Shown here: positions 45,011-56,543 of the stretch, one piece after another | Position numbering within the stretch: the stretch's first letter is position 1 | Layout of the letters: every line of letters begins with the position of its first letter | Assembly: GCA_015039365.1 (NCBI GenBank) | Contig: WION01000272.1 | Coordinates: 1-64,000 of the forward strand | Direction: 5' to 3' | Source of the DNA: Amanita rubescens | Lineage: Eukaryota > Basidiomycota > Agaricomycetes > Agaricales > Amanitaceae | Length of the DNA: 64,000 nt | Notes under the pieces: model-generated | What the model was told of the DNA's origin: nothing | The model's input: only the letters and a program-made list of their open reading frames with translations | The model's database searches: none | Translations under genes and position numbers: made by a program

Positions 45011-46046
45011 GATGATGAGCTATCACTTGTGGTGCCACAGGCAACAATAGTGGTCTCGTTTCCAGGCGTTCTGGGCAGATCAGCGAAGTGTGAAGCGGTA
45101 AGTATGGGCCCTCTAACTGAGACCGACTACGCCAAGACCCGTCGACCGATGAAGACAATTTGTCATTCGTTGCGAAGTTCTTATTTAATGGGCACGTATA
45201 AATTTAGCCTTATCTAGTGACATCGGCATGCTCGCTGTCATACCAGAACTCATCAAAGGATAGTCCAAGCACGGAGATCTCCCTACTGTTCCGATTGACC
45301 AGGAATACTCTTGGATTGAAGGCCGGGCGAGATGCTTGGCTCACCCTTTGGGTTGCATACGTAGGAAGAGCTGCCGATAGGTTTCAAGTGCCAGGTCAGA
45401 CGAAAAAAGGGCGAAGCAGACGCGGACTCCTATGGTTCAATCGATAAGCGAAATGAATTGAGGTCACCATCCGCAGCATCGGACTCAACCTCAGGTCGAC
45501 CGTTGCGGAACCACGCAAGAGGAAAATAAGATGTATACGATAAAATTCTCAACCATTCTTTCCCTAAAGCATTTGGCAACGGAACCGCTTCCCTCGATGG
45601 CTCCCGGTACTATATGGTCGTAGGTTGGTCATGCTGCTTTCCACGAAGCTTACGATCACGGCACACACAGCCATCCGAGGCAGCTGCAGCGCTCTGCCGC
45701 CACATGTTTGACTCCGGCTCGAAATTTGAGCCATATGGAGATTGAGCGCGTGTGAGATCTCACCCTATGATAACAGGCTGTGGTGCGTCTTCGCAGTCTA
45801 CTCGTCATGCAATCCTATGTCATTGACTAAATGTTACCTACAATGATAAGCATGAGCATTTGAACCGAAACGTTTGCTGTAAAGGAGGACAAATGGAAGA
45901 ATTTCGTACGTGCTGTTCTGCACATTGCAATTGATGATCAAGGCACCAGCCTTCACAGGCACAGCCATTGTCAACGGGACTTGAATAAAGCTCGAAACTT
46001 CACCGGCACTGCCAAGAGCAGCTCTCCGTTAACCCCAGGACTGATC
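45011..46046. other. Intergenic, no supported gene
   Basis: About 1 kb after the GMC relic. Short frames only; nothing matches further GMC exons on either strand. Confidence 0.4.
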
Positions 46047-47019
46047 ATGCCCCTCCTCTCCCTAGTTCTGATGCCCTCTCGTTCCTCGTCCTCGCCACGT
46101 TCCCGAGACGAGGCATCTCGTCCGATAGATAGCGATGTCTATCGGGATTATCCCAACGCGTACATCGAGTGGCTCGAACTTTGGAAGGAAAAAGTCGAGC
46201 CCGAACACGAATATGTGTTAATCATAACCGACAAGGGTGATAAATATCGCATCGAGCGGCGACCGTCTGAAGGAGCGAATATCCACTCCAAGTTGCGTGG
46301 TTGCGACGCAGATGATATTATTACTAGGATTCTAGACGACGGGAATCCCACGAGACTCGCGACGACCAAGACCGCGCGTCGTGAGGTCCTCCTCAGATTT
46401 TACCATGATCCACAACCTGACTTGTATACCGTCTTTGCTTTCTGCGACGCCATCCGCAGAGACCGCGACGCTCAGAAATACACATTGACGCAGTTCAACT
46501 GTTATTTCTTTGCACGCACCCTCACATTGCTCGTTACCCGCCATACCTACCTGCGCCAATATTTCAACATTTACGAAGGATCGAGACGAGAATTCCGCAA
46601 GCTTCCGGAATATAAGATCGATGAAGTCGTGGCCGACTTGCAATTGACGTATGAAAAGTCAAACAAGGAGCGCTGGATTTTCATGAGTCCAAGCTCGAAT
46701 GTAAGGGTGATATCACTTACTTAAATTCTGATCCGGAGAACCTATTGCCTTTTGTTTCCAGAAATTAACTTACGAAGGTCTTCGATTGCAAATACTTGAA
46801 ATGAACGAAAAGCATTGCAAGAGGGTTACTCAGCTTGGCGGAAACGGAGATGAGGTGTATGCCACCTTGGACGAGAAAAAGGAAAAGATATGGCGTCGCA
46901 TGTATACCAAATCAGACCCGCAGGTTCCACCCAATATTGACGGGTCGGATGACGAAGATTCACTGTCTACTAGCTCGGATGAAACACATTCCAAAGCGGG
47001 TCACTGGTACTGGAACTGA
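46047..47019 (+). CDS. Uncharacterised protein with conserved FNCYFFARTL motif
   Basis: Two exons joined at about 46700/46762 (SSN to KLTYEGLRLQILEMNEK), about 303 residues, starting MPLLSLVLMPSRSSSSPRS (an alternative Met lies eight codons on). A Ser-rich N-terminus is followed by a compact domain: WLELWKEKVEPEHEYVLIIT, DKGDKYRIERRP, TTKTARREVLLRFY, then YTLTQFNCYFFARTLTLLV. The C-terminal part is charged and ends DEDSLSTSSDETHSKAG. I do not recognise a named family. The motif is discussed in findings. Confidence 0.65.
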
Positions 47020-48109
47020 GGTTTGAGTCGCGCGCGTGACGCAGGGACGACCTCGTGGCTCATAAGTGCTCCCCCTTCACCTTTAATACTAATACTAACA
47101 TTGACCGGTCCCGTGCTCCCATGTTTCTTGTCTTGTATGATACAAAAGACCATGACAGCTGTTCCTACGATAGGTTTGACATGCGCAATTATTATTGTCG
47201 TATTACTTCTACTATCAATACAGATAATGTATCTCGCTTTCTGAAAGAAGAAACCGCACCTCGTCAGGTCTGAACCCCCAATGAGGTTCGGTTTGCTTCC
47301 ACTCTGGACCTGAACCTGAACATTAGGTCCAGTCTGGGTCCGAACCCGGTTCGAACCTATATAGAGAGCATTAAGCGCCAGGCACTCGCTGATCCACATT
47401 TAATTCCGTGCGTTTATCTATTGATTCAGATAAGCTCTATCGGGGGATAAAACCACAAAAATACCTGTTATAAATTTACTCAATCCAAACAGTGTGGACG
47501 ATCCTTTATTCAAATGCTCTTCAATCACTTTCGCGGTAGGATCAGGCGATGAGGGGCCGCTCAGAAGGACGTTCACCGTTATTTGCCTAACATGATTAAT
47601 AGAATATATGCGAGCATGGTCTTGACCCCATTTAACGCGAAAAACTTCCGGGGCTAGAGACCGAATCAGATTGATAACCAAAGAATGTTTATGCATGACG
47701 GCTTTATCGAAAGTTGGCGCAGATGACGCCACAAGACGCTTTGCTTTCGCAATTTTGCGTACCGGAACCTGTCAAAGACAGCGGGCCGCCCGGGATCAGG
47801 ATAGTTGTCCTGAACAAAAGGCTCCTTTCCTCAGTTTTCCAATGCTGGATTTGGTTCTAGCCCTCTTGATTTACTAAGCGCGCATGGTTTGCACGTATTC
47901 AGGTGGCCGGATCAAACATGCCTAAGAGTTCATTGATTCGCGCCGTCTACAGAGTGAATTGAAATTAGATTTTCGTACCATCGTTTAGTGCCACCGTCGC
48001 ATTCCTGGCACAGCGCTTCCCGCTCAGAATCTACCCTAATTCTACAACGTATATACAGTATGTTACATTCTGGACAATCTTCATCATGGTGAAGGGTGTC
48101 CGCACTGCC
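47020..48109. other. Intergenic with one small doubtful frame
   Basis: A minus-strand frame 47696-47418 (92 codons, MHKHSLVINLIRSLAPEVFR at its start) is unusually peptide-like, but lacks a family match or visible partner exons. A palindrome-rich patch of GGTTC/GAACC words lies at 47285-47360, centred on GGTTCGAACC. Confidence 0.4.
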
Positions 48110-50726
48110 TCAGACGCCAATGATTCCTAGATCTTCAGCGATCAGAACAGCAGCCTTCTCTCCTATCGCAATGGCGGTGTTGTATGTATTCGCTCCGACG
48201 TTTCCAGGAGCGATGCTACAATCTGCACAGCACCAATTGTGAGTGGGGATGAATTGTGGCATCAGAAAATATGTACCTGCGATCTTCAAATTACGCGTTC
48301 CATAAACATTCAACCTAGAATCCACCACACCTCCGGCTTCTCTGCGCTTCATTGCGCAGGTACCAATCTGTATAATGCTAATATGAATTTTCAACAAACC
48401 GTGACAGAACATGGCCGTACCGAATGCCAAGATGTCGATACTTTTTCCCTGTGAAATTGATCGATCGCCTCGTCATCTTCTTTGGAATAGGCAATATCAG
48501 GCTCGTTGATGTCAACAGGGCCATCTGTGGGTCTGCATTCCGCAAGGCTACCCTTTGGGAACTTTGGGTGTTCTAAATTATATTCGCCACGATACGTCTT
48601 CATTCGGCGAATGATTTCCCTGCTTCGCTTATATCCCCATCTTAAAACGGCCATATCCGATGGTCTAAATGATGGTCAGAATTTAGGATGTTGGATATTA
48701 GCGTATGGCACATACACATCCAGGTAACCTGGATGAAAATCGACCGGTGAGTATGGGTCATTTCCCGCAGCTATCTTGACAAATCCGGTAGAAGCCGGAT
48801 ATCCCTATGAAGTTGTTAGCAACTTTCACCATCGCAACACATCGTCACGTACATTGAAATAAGCTACAGTTAAATATTTTTTAGTCGGGGGCTCAGAACT
48901 TGCATTAGCCATCCTGGAACCTCAGTCAGCTAATACAGTAGTACGACTGATCTGGGCCTTACCCTCCAGCAATGAGCACAATTATAAGTGGCTTATCAGG
49001 CGCAGGCGCATAGTAATTTTTCCATTCGTTCTCGAATACTTGACCTAATTCTTCCAATTCTTCCGGGCCGGGCCTCAGCTTGATGCCTGCGTCGATACCG
49101 CTAAAAGTAGGGTTAGAAGAATGGGCTGAATATATAAGATAGTCCCTACTTGTGAGCTATCAACCCCTTTCCTGTTTCAAGCCATTGTTGGACGAAAGCT
49201 AGAGGGGGAAGCGCTCAAACGCAGATCAATACAAAAACATTTCACCCACGCTGTGTCATCTCCCCGCCTCCTCGGAAAATAATATCCACGGTTTCAGCAT
49301 CATCGCTGGCAATATACGCTGGGAAAAGGACATTATGGTCTATTCTGTATTAGCACATTGAGAAACCTGAAAAGGCGGTGGTATACCCATATAATTCTCT
49401 CCAACTCCGGGGAGATCAACCAGTGGCTCGATGTCGTATTTCTTTAGCAAATCTGCATTGCCTATCCCGGATCTACCGAATTCGTCGATACGGAACTCGC
49501 CATGTTATATTAGAACGACTATTACCTTTGCAAAATGGTAGGCGAGCCAAAGGCGCCAGCGGATAGAACGACAAGCCGAGAAGCCTTTGCGGTATTCCTT
49601 TGACTGGTGGACTCATCAATGTATTCCACACCAGTTGCTTTAAAGTCCCTGAAAAAGCTCTGTGAATCAGGCAACTTGTTCTGTCACTGTACTCACTCGA
49701 ACAACACTCGTACAACCTTTTTTCCATGCAACACCACTAAATTCTGATTCTTGTCAATTTGGTTGTATATGTAGTGATGCGCTGTGTCGGACCGTCTCCC
49801 TGTGACCGGATCTACATACCTACAAGGAGTCGGAATCAGTACGCATCCGACGACGTGACGATTCAGTGCCTACTGGGCCCATCTCTATTACAATATGATC
49901 GTAAGCAGATATGTTTAAAGCGTAGAAAATCTTCTCACCCCGTAGGCGTCGCAGGAAAAGAACCCGTTAACGTCGTCCGTGAATTGGCGTTTCTTGTCGT
50001 ACTTTCCAACGACGTCAAGGAAGTCGTTGGCAACATTCAATTCGTCTTCTCGGTACGAGACCTTGATAGGTCCGTTATAACCGTGATAAGGGGCATTCCT
50101 ATCAAACGTTTCTGCCTGAAGGGATAGTGAGTTAAATAGAGATTGTAGGCTCTACTTGCCCTCTTACCTTTTGTAAAAGCGGAATCAGTTCTTTGGAGCC
50201 CCAGCCTGGATTTTTATGAACGGTTTCCCAATCATCGTAGTCGGATGCTGCCGCTCGGGTATACACCATAACTGCAATCATTCTATAGACGATCTTCGGT
50301 TCATGGGGAAATGAATTGCTCACAGTTTACGCCCGACCCTCCTCCTAGGCATCGTCCAGCGGATACAACGGGCGAACGCCCACCAAGTGCCTCGCTTGGA
50401 CGTCCCTGATGGTGCAGGAAAGTTTTTGAATTCGGGTCAACAAGATTTCCAAAATATCTTGCTGGCTGAACATGAACGGGCTTATCCCGTGTGCCTGGGC
50501 CATCTTCGATGATCTGAATTGAGGGTGATTATATAACAGCCATAATCCGCCGATGGGTAGTACTCACAAGTATTTTCAACGTAGAATCCGCGGCAGCAAG
50601 GCGTCCGGCCACAATGCACGCAGTTGCACCACCTATAAGTAGATTTAGTGGTGGCGGGACGGATTGTATAACCAACTTACCACCAGCGAAGATAATGTCA
50701 TATTCGGGTTGAGCGGCACTTGTCAT
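48110..50726 (-). CDS. GMC oxidoreductase, alcohol-oxidase-like
   Basis: About fifteen short exons. The N-terminus has YDIIFAG, then GGATACIVAGRLAAADSTL, the FAD-binding dinucleotide fold. The GMC signature region follows (VVSAGRCLGGGSGVN-like), then VMVYTRAAASDYDDWE, VLSAGAFGSPTILQRSGIGN (second GMC signature), PLVDLPGVGENYMDHN and GYPASTGFVKIAAGNDPYSP. The active-site block STSWHSIGTCAMKRRE contains His. The end DCSIAPGNVGANTYNTAIAI with EDLGI resembles fungal alcohol (methanol) oxidases, which are peroxisomal or secreted FAD enzymes making H2O2. I see no signal peptide, and the last residues (GIIGV) are not a peroxisomal signal. It diverges from the SDR gene. Confidence 0.88.
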
Positions 50727-51413
50727 TATCGTCGTTACGTGCCTCTTCTGAATGCAAGAAGCTTATATAGAGAGAAGTAATTCGCTTCCACGGTTACAGA
50801 AGGTTGGAATCTTCCAAACCAACGGCTTGAGTTTGAATTAGCAGTGCAAGATAAGATTCTTTGATGCGATATCGGCGGAGCCTTCTCTCTCATAACGCTA
50901 AAAAGATGCCAATGCAAACTCCGTAACGTGTTTCGTTTCATTTGCAGATATACTTCAGAACCGAGAAATACCACTGCGTGTGATAATTTTCCTGCTTAGT
51001 GCGCCGGGACACGGCCCGCAAAGAAGTCTCGAAAAGCGACGACCGAAGTTCCTTACAAGTTCTCTATTTCGCTGCAGCGGTCAATTGCTAAGGAACGCAA
51101 GTGTGACATGCGTTTCACTCGAAGAAACATATCTCTAGTCGTAATGATCATGCATGTTCTTGCAAAAATTGTCGTCATTGGGAGTGTCCACTATTGAATG
51201 TCTGATTCTAAGTACCGTCATCCGCTTATCACATCATACCGTGCCGTAAACTTACTATCTCCATGTCTGTCACGGCCCCAGGTGTGGCGATTGAAAACCC
51301 TTAATAGAACATTGTAAAACGAGGCGAAGTTTACTTGAATGACAGCAAGGACAAATCTGGGCAAACATCATAGTAACATCTGCACCCAGTGACCCATACT
51401 TACACGACTTCTG
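50727..51413. promoter_or_regulatory. Divergent promoter region, GMC oxidase / SDR
   Basis: 687 bases between the two ATGs with no coding content. The head-to-head layout would allow co-regulation of the two oxidoreductases. Confidence 0.45.
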
Positions 51414-52391
51414 ATGCCTTCAATCGCAGCGACACGATCTGTGAATGCACGATATAAGCCATCTTACTTGCCCGTCGCCGTCATTACAGGTGGGACTTCT
51501 GGTATTGGGAAACATACAGCGCAGGCGCTCGCGAAATACACCAAGGGGAATGCACATATAATCCTAATTGGACGGAATGAAGCGGCGGCCAAAGACATTA
51601 TCGAGTCGTTTCCAAAGCCGAGCGGACCGGACGCTCATCCAGATTGGAAACACGAATTTGTCCATTGCGATGCCAGGCTGATGAAAAACGTTCATGCGGC
51701 TTGCAAATCTATTTCCAGTCGTGTCTCCAGAGTGAATTTTCTCGTCCTTTCCCATGGATACCTGAATTTTAAGGGGAGAGAAGAAACGGAGGAGGGAATT
51801 GATGTGAAGATGGCAATACGGTATTATTCGCGATGGGTGTTTACCCAAGAGCTTTTGTATTTGCTGAAGAATGCAAAAAATGCCGAGCAGAAAGCAAGCG
51901 TCCTGACAATCATGGGCGCGGGATGGGGACCAAAGATTGATCTGGACGACTTGGACTTGAAGAAAAAATACACGGGTATGAGGTGTGCGCTCATCACTCT
52001 AACTTATAATGACTTGATGATGGCGGTCTGTACTACTACCCTTTCGTATAAATGTAAGCAACTGAAAATATTTCAGGAGTTTGCTCGCAAAGAACCCAGG
52101 ATCTCTTTTACTCACATCAATCCGGGGATGGTGGACACGCCAACGTTACGAGCTTTCCATTGGACCTTGCGCACCTTCTTGTATTTCCTCGCGTGGTTTT
52201 GGCCCGAAACGGCAGAGAATTGTGCAGAGTACATGCTCTACGCGTTGATAGAGGGCAGAGAGGGTGTCTCTTTCCGGAATGAGATAGCAGACGACATTGG
52301 TTTTGTGAGGTATCGTGGGACGGAGGAGTCAGAAACGAAGCTGTGGGAACACACCGTGCAATTGATCAGGTCGATCAGGAGGGAGTTGTAA
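51414..52391 (+). CDS. Short-chain dehydrogenase/reductase
   Basis: The cofactor motif TGGTSGIG follows VAVITGG near residue 25, and IILIGRN ends the second strand, suggesting NADP(H). LVLSHGYL stands where NNAG is usual, LTIMGAG carries the fourth strand, and INPGMVDTP follows the active site. The canonical Tyr-x3-Lys is not obvious: the region reads KKYTGMRCALITLTYNDLM. The frame is open throughout. A 51-base stretch after DLMMA (GTCTGT...TTTCAG, near 52026-52076) has intron ends, no stop and length divisible by three; splicing would give DLMMAEFARKEP, which fits the family better. Two C-terminal hydrophobic segments (FLYFLAWFWP) could sit on a membrane. Confidence 0.85.
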   Translation: MPSIAATRSVNARYKPSYLPVAVITGGTSGIGKHTAQALAKYTKGNAHIILIGRNEAAAKDIIESFPKPSGPDAHPDWKHEFVHCDARLMKNVHAACKSISSRVSRVNFLVLSHGYLNFKGREETEEGIDVKMAIRYYSRWVFTQELLYLLKNAKNAEQKASVLTIMGAGWGPKIDLDDLDLKKKYTGMRCALITLTYNDLMMAVCTTTLSYKCKQLKIFQEFARKEPRISFTHINPGMVDTPTLRAFHWTLRTFLYFLAWFWPETAENCAEYMLYALIEGREGVSFRNEIADDIGFVRYRGTEESETKLWEHTVQLIRSIRREL

Positions 52392-53106
52392 ATTAATATC
52401 CTGCTGTACTTCTACATGAAGATTTTTTTTTTTTTTTTGGGATCGCATCCGCTTATTCACATTTACTGGCTCAATGAACTGCGTTTTCAGTGGTTCGTGA
52501 TGAAGGCTCGCATGCATTATAAAGTAAGTAGCCGATAGTCTCCTAATATCGCAAAACCATTCGACCCAAATTAAAATACACCCACCTGAAGTATAGAACA
52601 TGGTAATTTAAATCAAGAAAATCGCGCGTTGAAGCCTTCCAACGAATCGATTTTATTAAATAAAGCTTGGCCTCAGAGCTAGCAAGGAAGTTTGCCAGTC
52701 CGCTATTCTTCATTGCTCATGTGCAAAAGCCGGTGACGTGCAGAGCGTCACTTTTTCTTCAGAGGATGAGGGTGTAGAAGTTGGCTTGTCGCGTGACGCG
52801 TGACGCGATCACGATCCGTCCCAAGCGGAAAATCACTGGCCATATGTGGCCAATGCGGGGTGACATCCAATCTGTTGGGATGCAACGCCTGCAGGTTGCA
52901 GCTCCCACGTACTAGCTGCAACCAAGAGCGAGGCCGCCCTTCATCTGCTACCCGGGTTCGACGTCTCTATCGCACCACGATCTCACCATCACCATCACAA
53001 GCCTTCTAATAGTAACTTTGTGCTAGGCCCATCTACCGGCGCGTTCCCAGAAAGGATTTTGGTTTGCCTACTGCGGTCTGGTCCGTTCATATACTTGTCA
53101 GCACAT
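52392..53106. other. Intergenic upstream of P450-3
   Basis: Contains a T15-16 tract at 52424-52439 after the SDR gene. The P450-1/P450-2 promoter block is not present here. No gene seen. Confidence 0.45.
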
Positions 53107-55225
53107 ATGGAAAATGTTGCGGTCGTCACCCTCTCGGCTTTGCTCGGGCTCACTCTTGCAGCAGTGCTGTACTTGAACCGTACGCGCCATCAGTACGATC
53201 TTCCCCCTGGTCCCGCTCCGCGCCTCTTTTCTGGAAGCACTTACCAGATTCCATCCTCCGAACCGTGGAAAGCTTACGCGAAGTGGTCACAGGTTTACGG
53301 TGAGTCGTCAAGTTTTTGGTTTGATCGGAGATTTATCGCGTTTCCTTATTCAACTGTAATCCAGGAAGCCCTCTGATTCACTTGCTCATTTCTGGTAAAC
53401 CTACAATAGTAATCAACTCCGCTCGAGCCGCAATAGACCTCCTGGAAGCTCGATCGAACATATATTCGGATAGACCACGTTCCCATGTATCCGCGTCTTC
53501 CTCTGTTCCCTCCCAAAATGCTCCTGTGTCGATGGCATCCTACCTTCTGCGACCGTTCACGTGGATATTCACACCTTGGAGCCCTCGCGCAATATTGGGT
53601 GATCGTCCCACAATATTCGGCACGTCAGTCATGCATCCCAGATTTAAAAAATACAGAAAACTATTACAGACGAGTCTAAACCCACGCGCGGTCAAAAAGT
53701 ACACAAGCCTCATGGAACAGGAACGTCTCGTCATGTTACGGGGTATGTCACAACACCCAGAAGATTTCGTCCGGCATGTTAGGAGGTGATTCAACCCGGT
53801 TCTGCTAGAACACCGGACTGCGATGCTCACCTGCTGAATACAGGAACGCAGGTGCAGTGATACTTAGCGTTGCCTACGGCTGGAAAGTCACAAGCAATGA
53901 CGATTATTTTGTCCGCCTCAACGAAGAGGCATTTTCTATTCACAACCTGATCAAGAAACCAAGCGGTTGGCTTGTCGAATTCTTTCCTCTCCGTTAGTTG
54001 CTACTTAGCTGCTACTTTGGAACTCTTAACTAATCATTGATATTACTCTTCCAGTGCGTTTCCTGCCGTCCTGGTTCCCAGGCAATGGGTATAAACGCCG
54101 GGCGGCTCATTTCAAAGACCGCATATGGCAATTTGATAATGTGCCTCATCGCTGGGCTAAGGAACAGATTGTCAGTGGGCATCTGTCCTCCTGTTTGATG
54201 GGTTCTTCTGATATCGGTTTTATAGGAATCGGGTAAATTTACCGAGTCGTTTTCTTCTCAACACCTTCGTCCGGAAGACGGTCATATGGTAGACGGCGAG
54301 GAAGAAGACATTGTCAAGTGGGCAAGCAGTGCCTTGTATTTCGGGGGCGCAGACACGGTCAGGATGCTTCGATGATCATTTTCGATCCTTGATTGATGAT
54401 GGTTAAGACCGTCGGATCCGTCCTATCCTTCATCCTTCTCATGACGTTGTACCCCGATGTCCAAAAGCGTGCTCAGGATGAGATCGACCGTGTGGTCGGT
54501 AAGGACAGGTTACCAAGCATAGATGATCAAGATGAGCTCGTTTACGTCGGTGCTCTCATCAAAGAAGTGTTACGGTTTGCCCCAGTCGCACCCTTAGGCA
54601 CGTCGTCACGCATTCATTACCCAGCTTACTGTTATAATTTTGAGCATTCAGGTCTTGCCCATCGAGCAATGGAAGAAGATGTCTACATGGGATATCGCAT
54701 CCCACAAGATGCAACTGTAATCACAAACATATGGCAGGTCTCTTTTCTTTACACGTAGTAGAATTTATAACATTCGGACATTTACAGGGCTATCGCGCAC
54801 GACGAAGAAGTGTTCGACCGCCCATTTGACTTTGATCCGAATCGTTTCCTGGACTCGGATGATCCAAACAGGGCCCGGATTGACCCTCGGAAACTCGTAT
54901 TCGGGTATGGAAGGAGAGTATGCCCAGGTATGTCAACATGGTGTACCTCACGCATATATTCAATACCATGCACAAGGTGCACACTTTGCTGAACTTTCGA
55001 TATACCTAAGCATCACTGGCATTCTGGCCATGTTTAATATACGTAAGCAAAATCAGGATGGGGTAGAAATTACACCGAAATTTGAATTCACGACTGGGAT
55101 CACAAGGCATGATTCTGCCTCTCCTTTAATGTCTGCTGACCGGTATCACTAGTCATCCCAAGCCATTTGTTTGTCAGATAGAGCCCCACAGGGCTGACCC
55201 CTTGCCTCGTGTTGATATTCTATGA
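53107..55225 (+). CDS. Cytochrome P450 (P450-3)
   Basis: Same ten-exon plan as P450-1: anchor VVTLSALLGLTLAAVLYL, hinge LPPGPAP, I-helix GGADTT, KEVLRFAP, DPNRFLD, heme loop FGYGRRVCPG, and AHFAELSIYLSITG intact after the Cys. It ends SHPKPFVCQIEPHRADPLPR. An upstream frame to 53020 exists, but the anchor starts cleanly at this Met. Three of its introns begin GC rather than GT (about 54598, 54734, 55107). The first is stopless and a multiple of three, so retention would add 18 residues. The last, if retained, replaces the C-terminus and ends at an early TAG. Function as for P450-1. Confidence 0.9.
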
Positions 55226-56543
55226 TGACTACTACTGCTTGCAGTCTGACCATGAAGACTTGGACAGCTGAGCAGCTGCTGGATGACGCTCAAGTGACTC
55301 AACAAGCTGTCCCTTCAATACCTTTTCCTCGTGACAAGTTCTAGACTCAGAAATGGCAATATGATGATTCGTCCCCAGCAAAAGCAAAGGGTCACATTTG
55401 GACGGCTACTAGTCATACAATGGATGTAGTATGAAAGACGTGGGGTTAGGGGTAGAGATTGTACTACTGTTACTATATGCTTCAAGTTGTCAGATATATA
55501 TGTAGAGTTTGTACTTTAGGCCGCAATCCAACCATCTACTCCTAGTACTAGCGATCGAGTTGACTCTGCATTAACGGCCGGAATCGGGAGATAGCGGCAG
55601 TCGGAGACTGAAGTTCCGCCGAATCCAGCGCTGTAACCCTGATCGCACCAAAGGTCGTGAACCCTTGCACCGACGTTCATATTGAGCGGCCTCCCAGTGA
55701 TTCTTACAAACTGAGCAACCTCCTACACAACACTAGCCGAGCCATCGTCATTATGCCAACTCAGGTGCTTCCCCCATCGTCAAGTGGTTGCTAGTAGTGT
55801 CGAGTACATAACCCATACAAAAGGCTGCCCCCAACCCCACGCGCGAAGTATTATCATCGCGATCAAGTTCAATTCCAACCTGCTGGTGTCAGTATCTTGC
55901 GCGTACAGTGCGTGTATGCGTTGGACACTTGAGACGACTGGTAGCTCAGTAGTTTTTCTTCCAGATTCACGTACACCGCGACGTGGCTCGGTAGCGGTGC
56001 GACAAAATGCGACAAAAGTAGGAAGCGAGCACAGAGCGCTTATCCGGCTGAGCAACACTCGAGTATTGGGCCGGCTTTCAAGTTTGGACGAGGGAATGTT
56101 TGAGGGAGCTCCATCTCCTCCCAATTCTACCCAAAATGTGTTACGTTGATGCGTGATTGTAAGGTGGGGTACCTATAAACCGATACAGTAAAGATGGCTG
56201 GCTGATTTAGGATGCCTAGTAGGCCCTATATTGCGATGTCAGATGACCGACCTGCCTATGGTATTAGTACCGAGCCATTCTTCATGCTATCAACCTTCCA
56301 TATATCAGCATTACTCCCTCATAATCACAACGTAACCTCGGGAAAACTAGTGGTACATAACAAAACCCACACAATGAAAAATAACTAAACTATACACCAA
56401 TGTCCATGTGATACACATAAACGTTACACGTTTTAAAAAGTTGAACCAATTAGTTTAAAAAGTAAAACATGAGACCCCCGAATCGGCGGCGTTCCCATGA
56501 GGATGATGACGATGAAAAGTAGCAAATGCGTGAAGAGGGCGTC
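55226..56543. other. Intergenic, no supported gene
   Basis: 1.3 kb with an overlapping pair of frames near 55784-56149 on both strands, neither with a recognisable domain. The right part is A+T-rich and likely the 3' region of the WD40 gene. Confidence 0.45.

Noticed and set aside
53020..53106. Longer N-terminus for P450-3
   Set aside because: The extension precedes a clean membrane anchor and is absent from both paralogs.
55784..56149. Overlapping frames of about 120 codons on both strands
   Set aside because: Neither has a domain or splice partner; mutually antisense open frames are common by chance.
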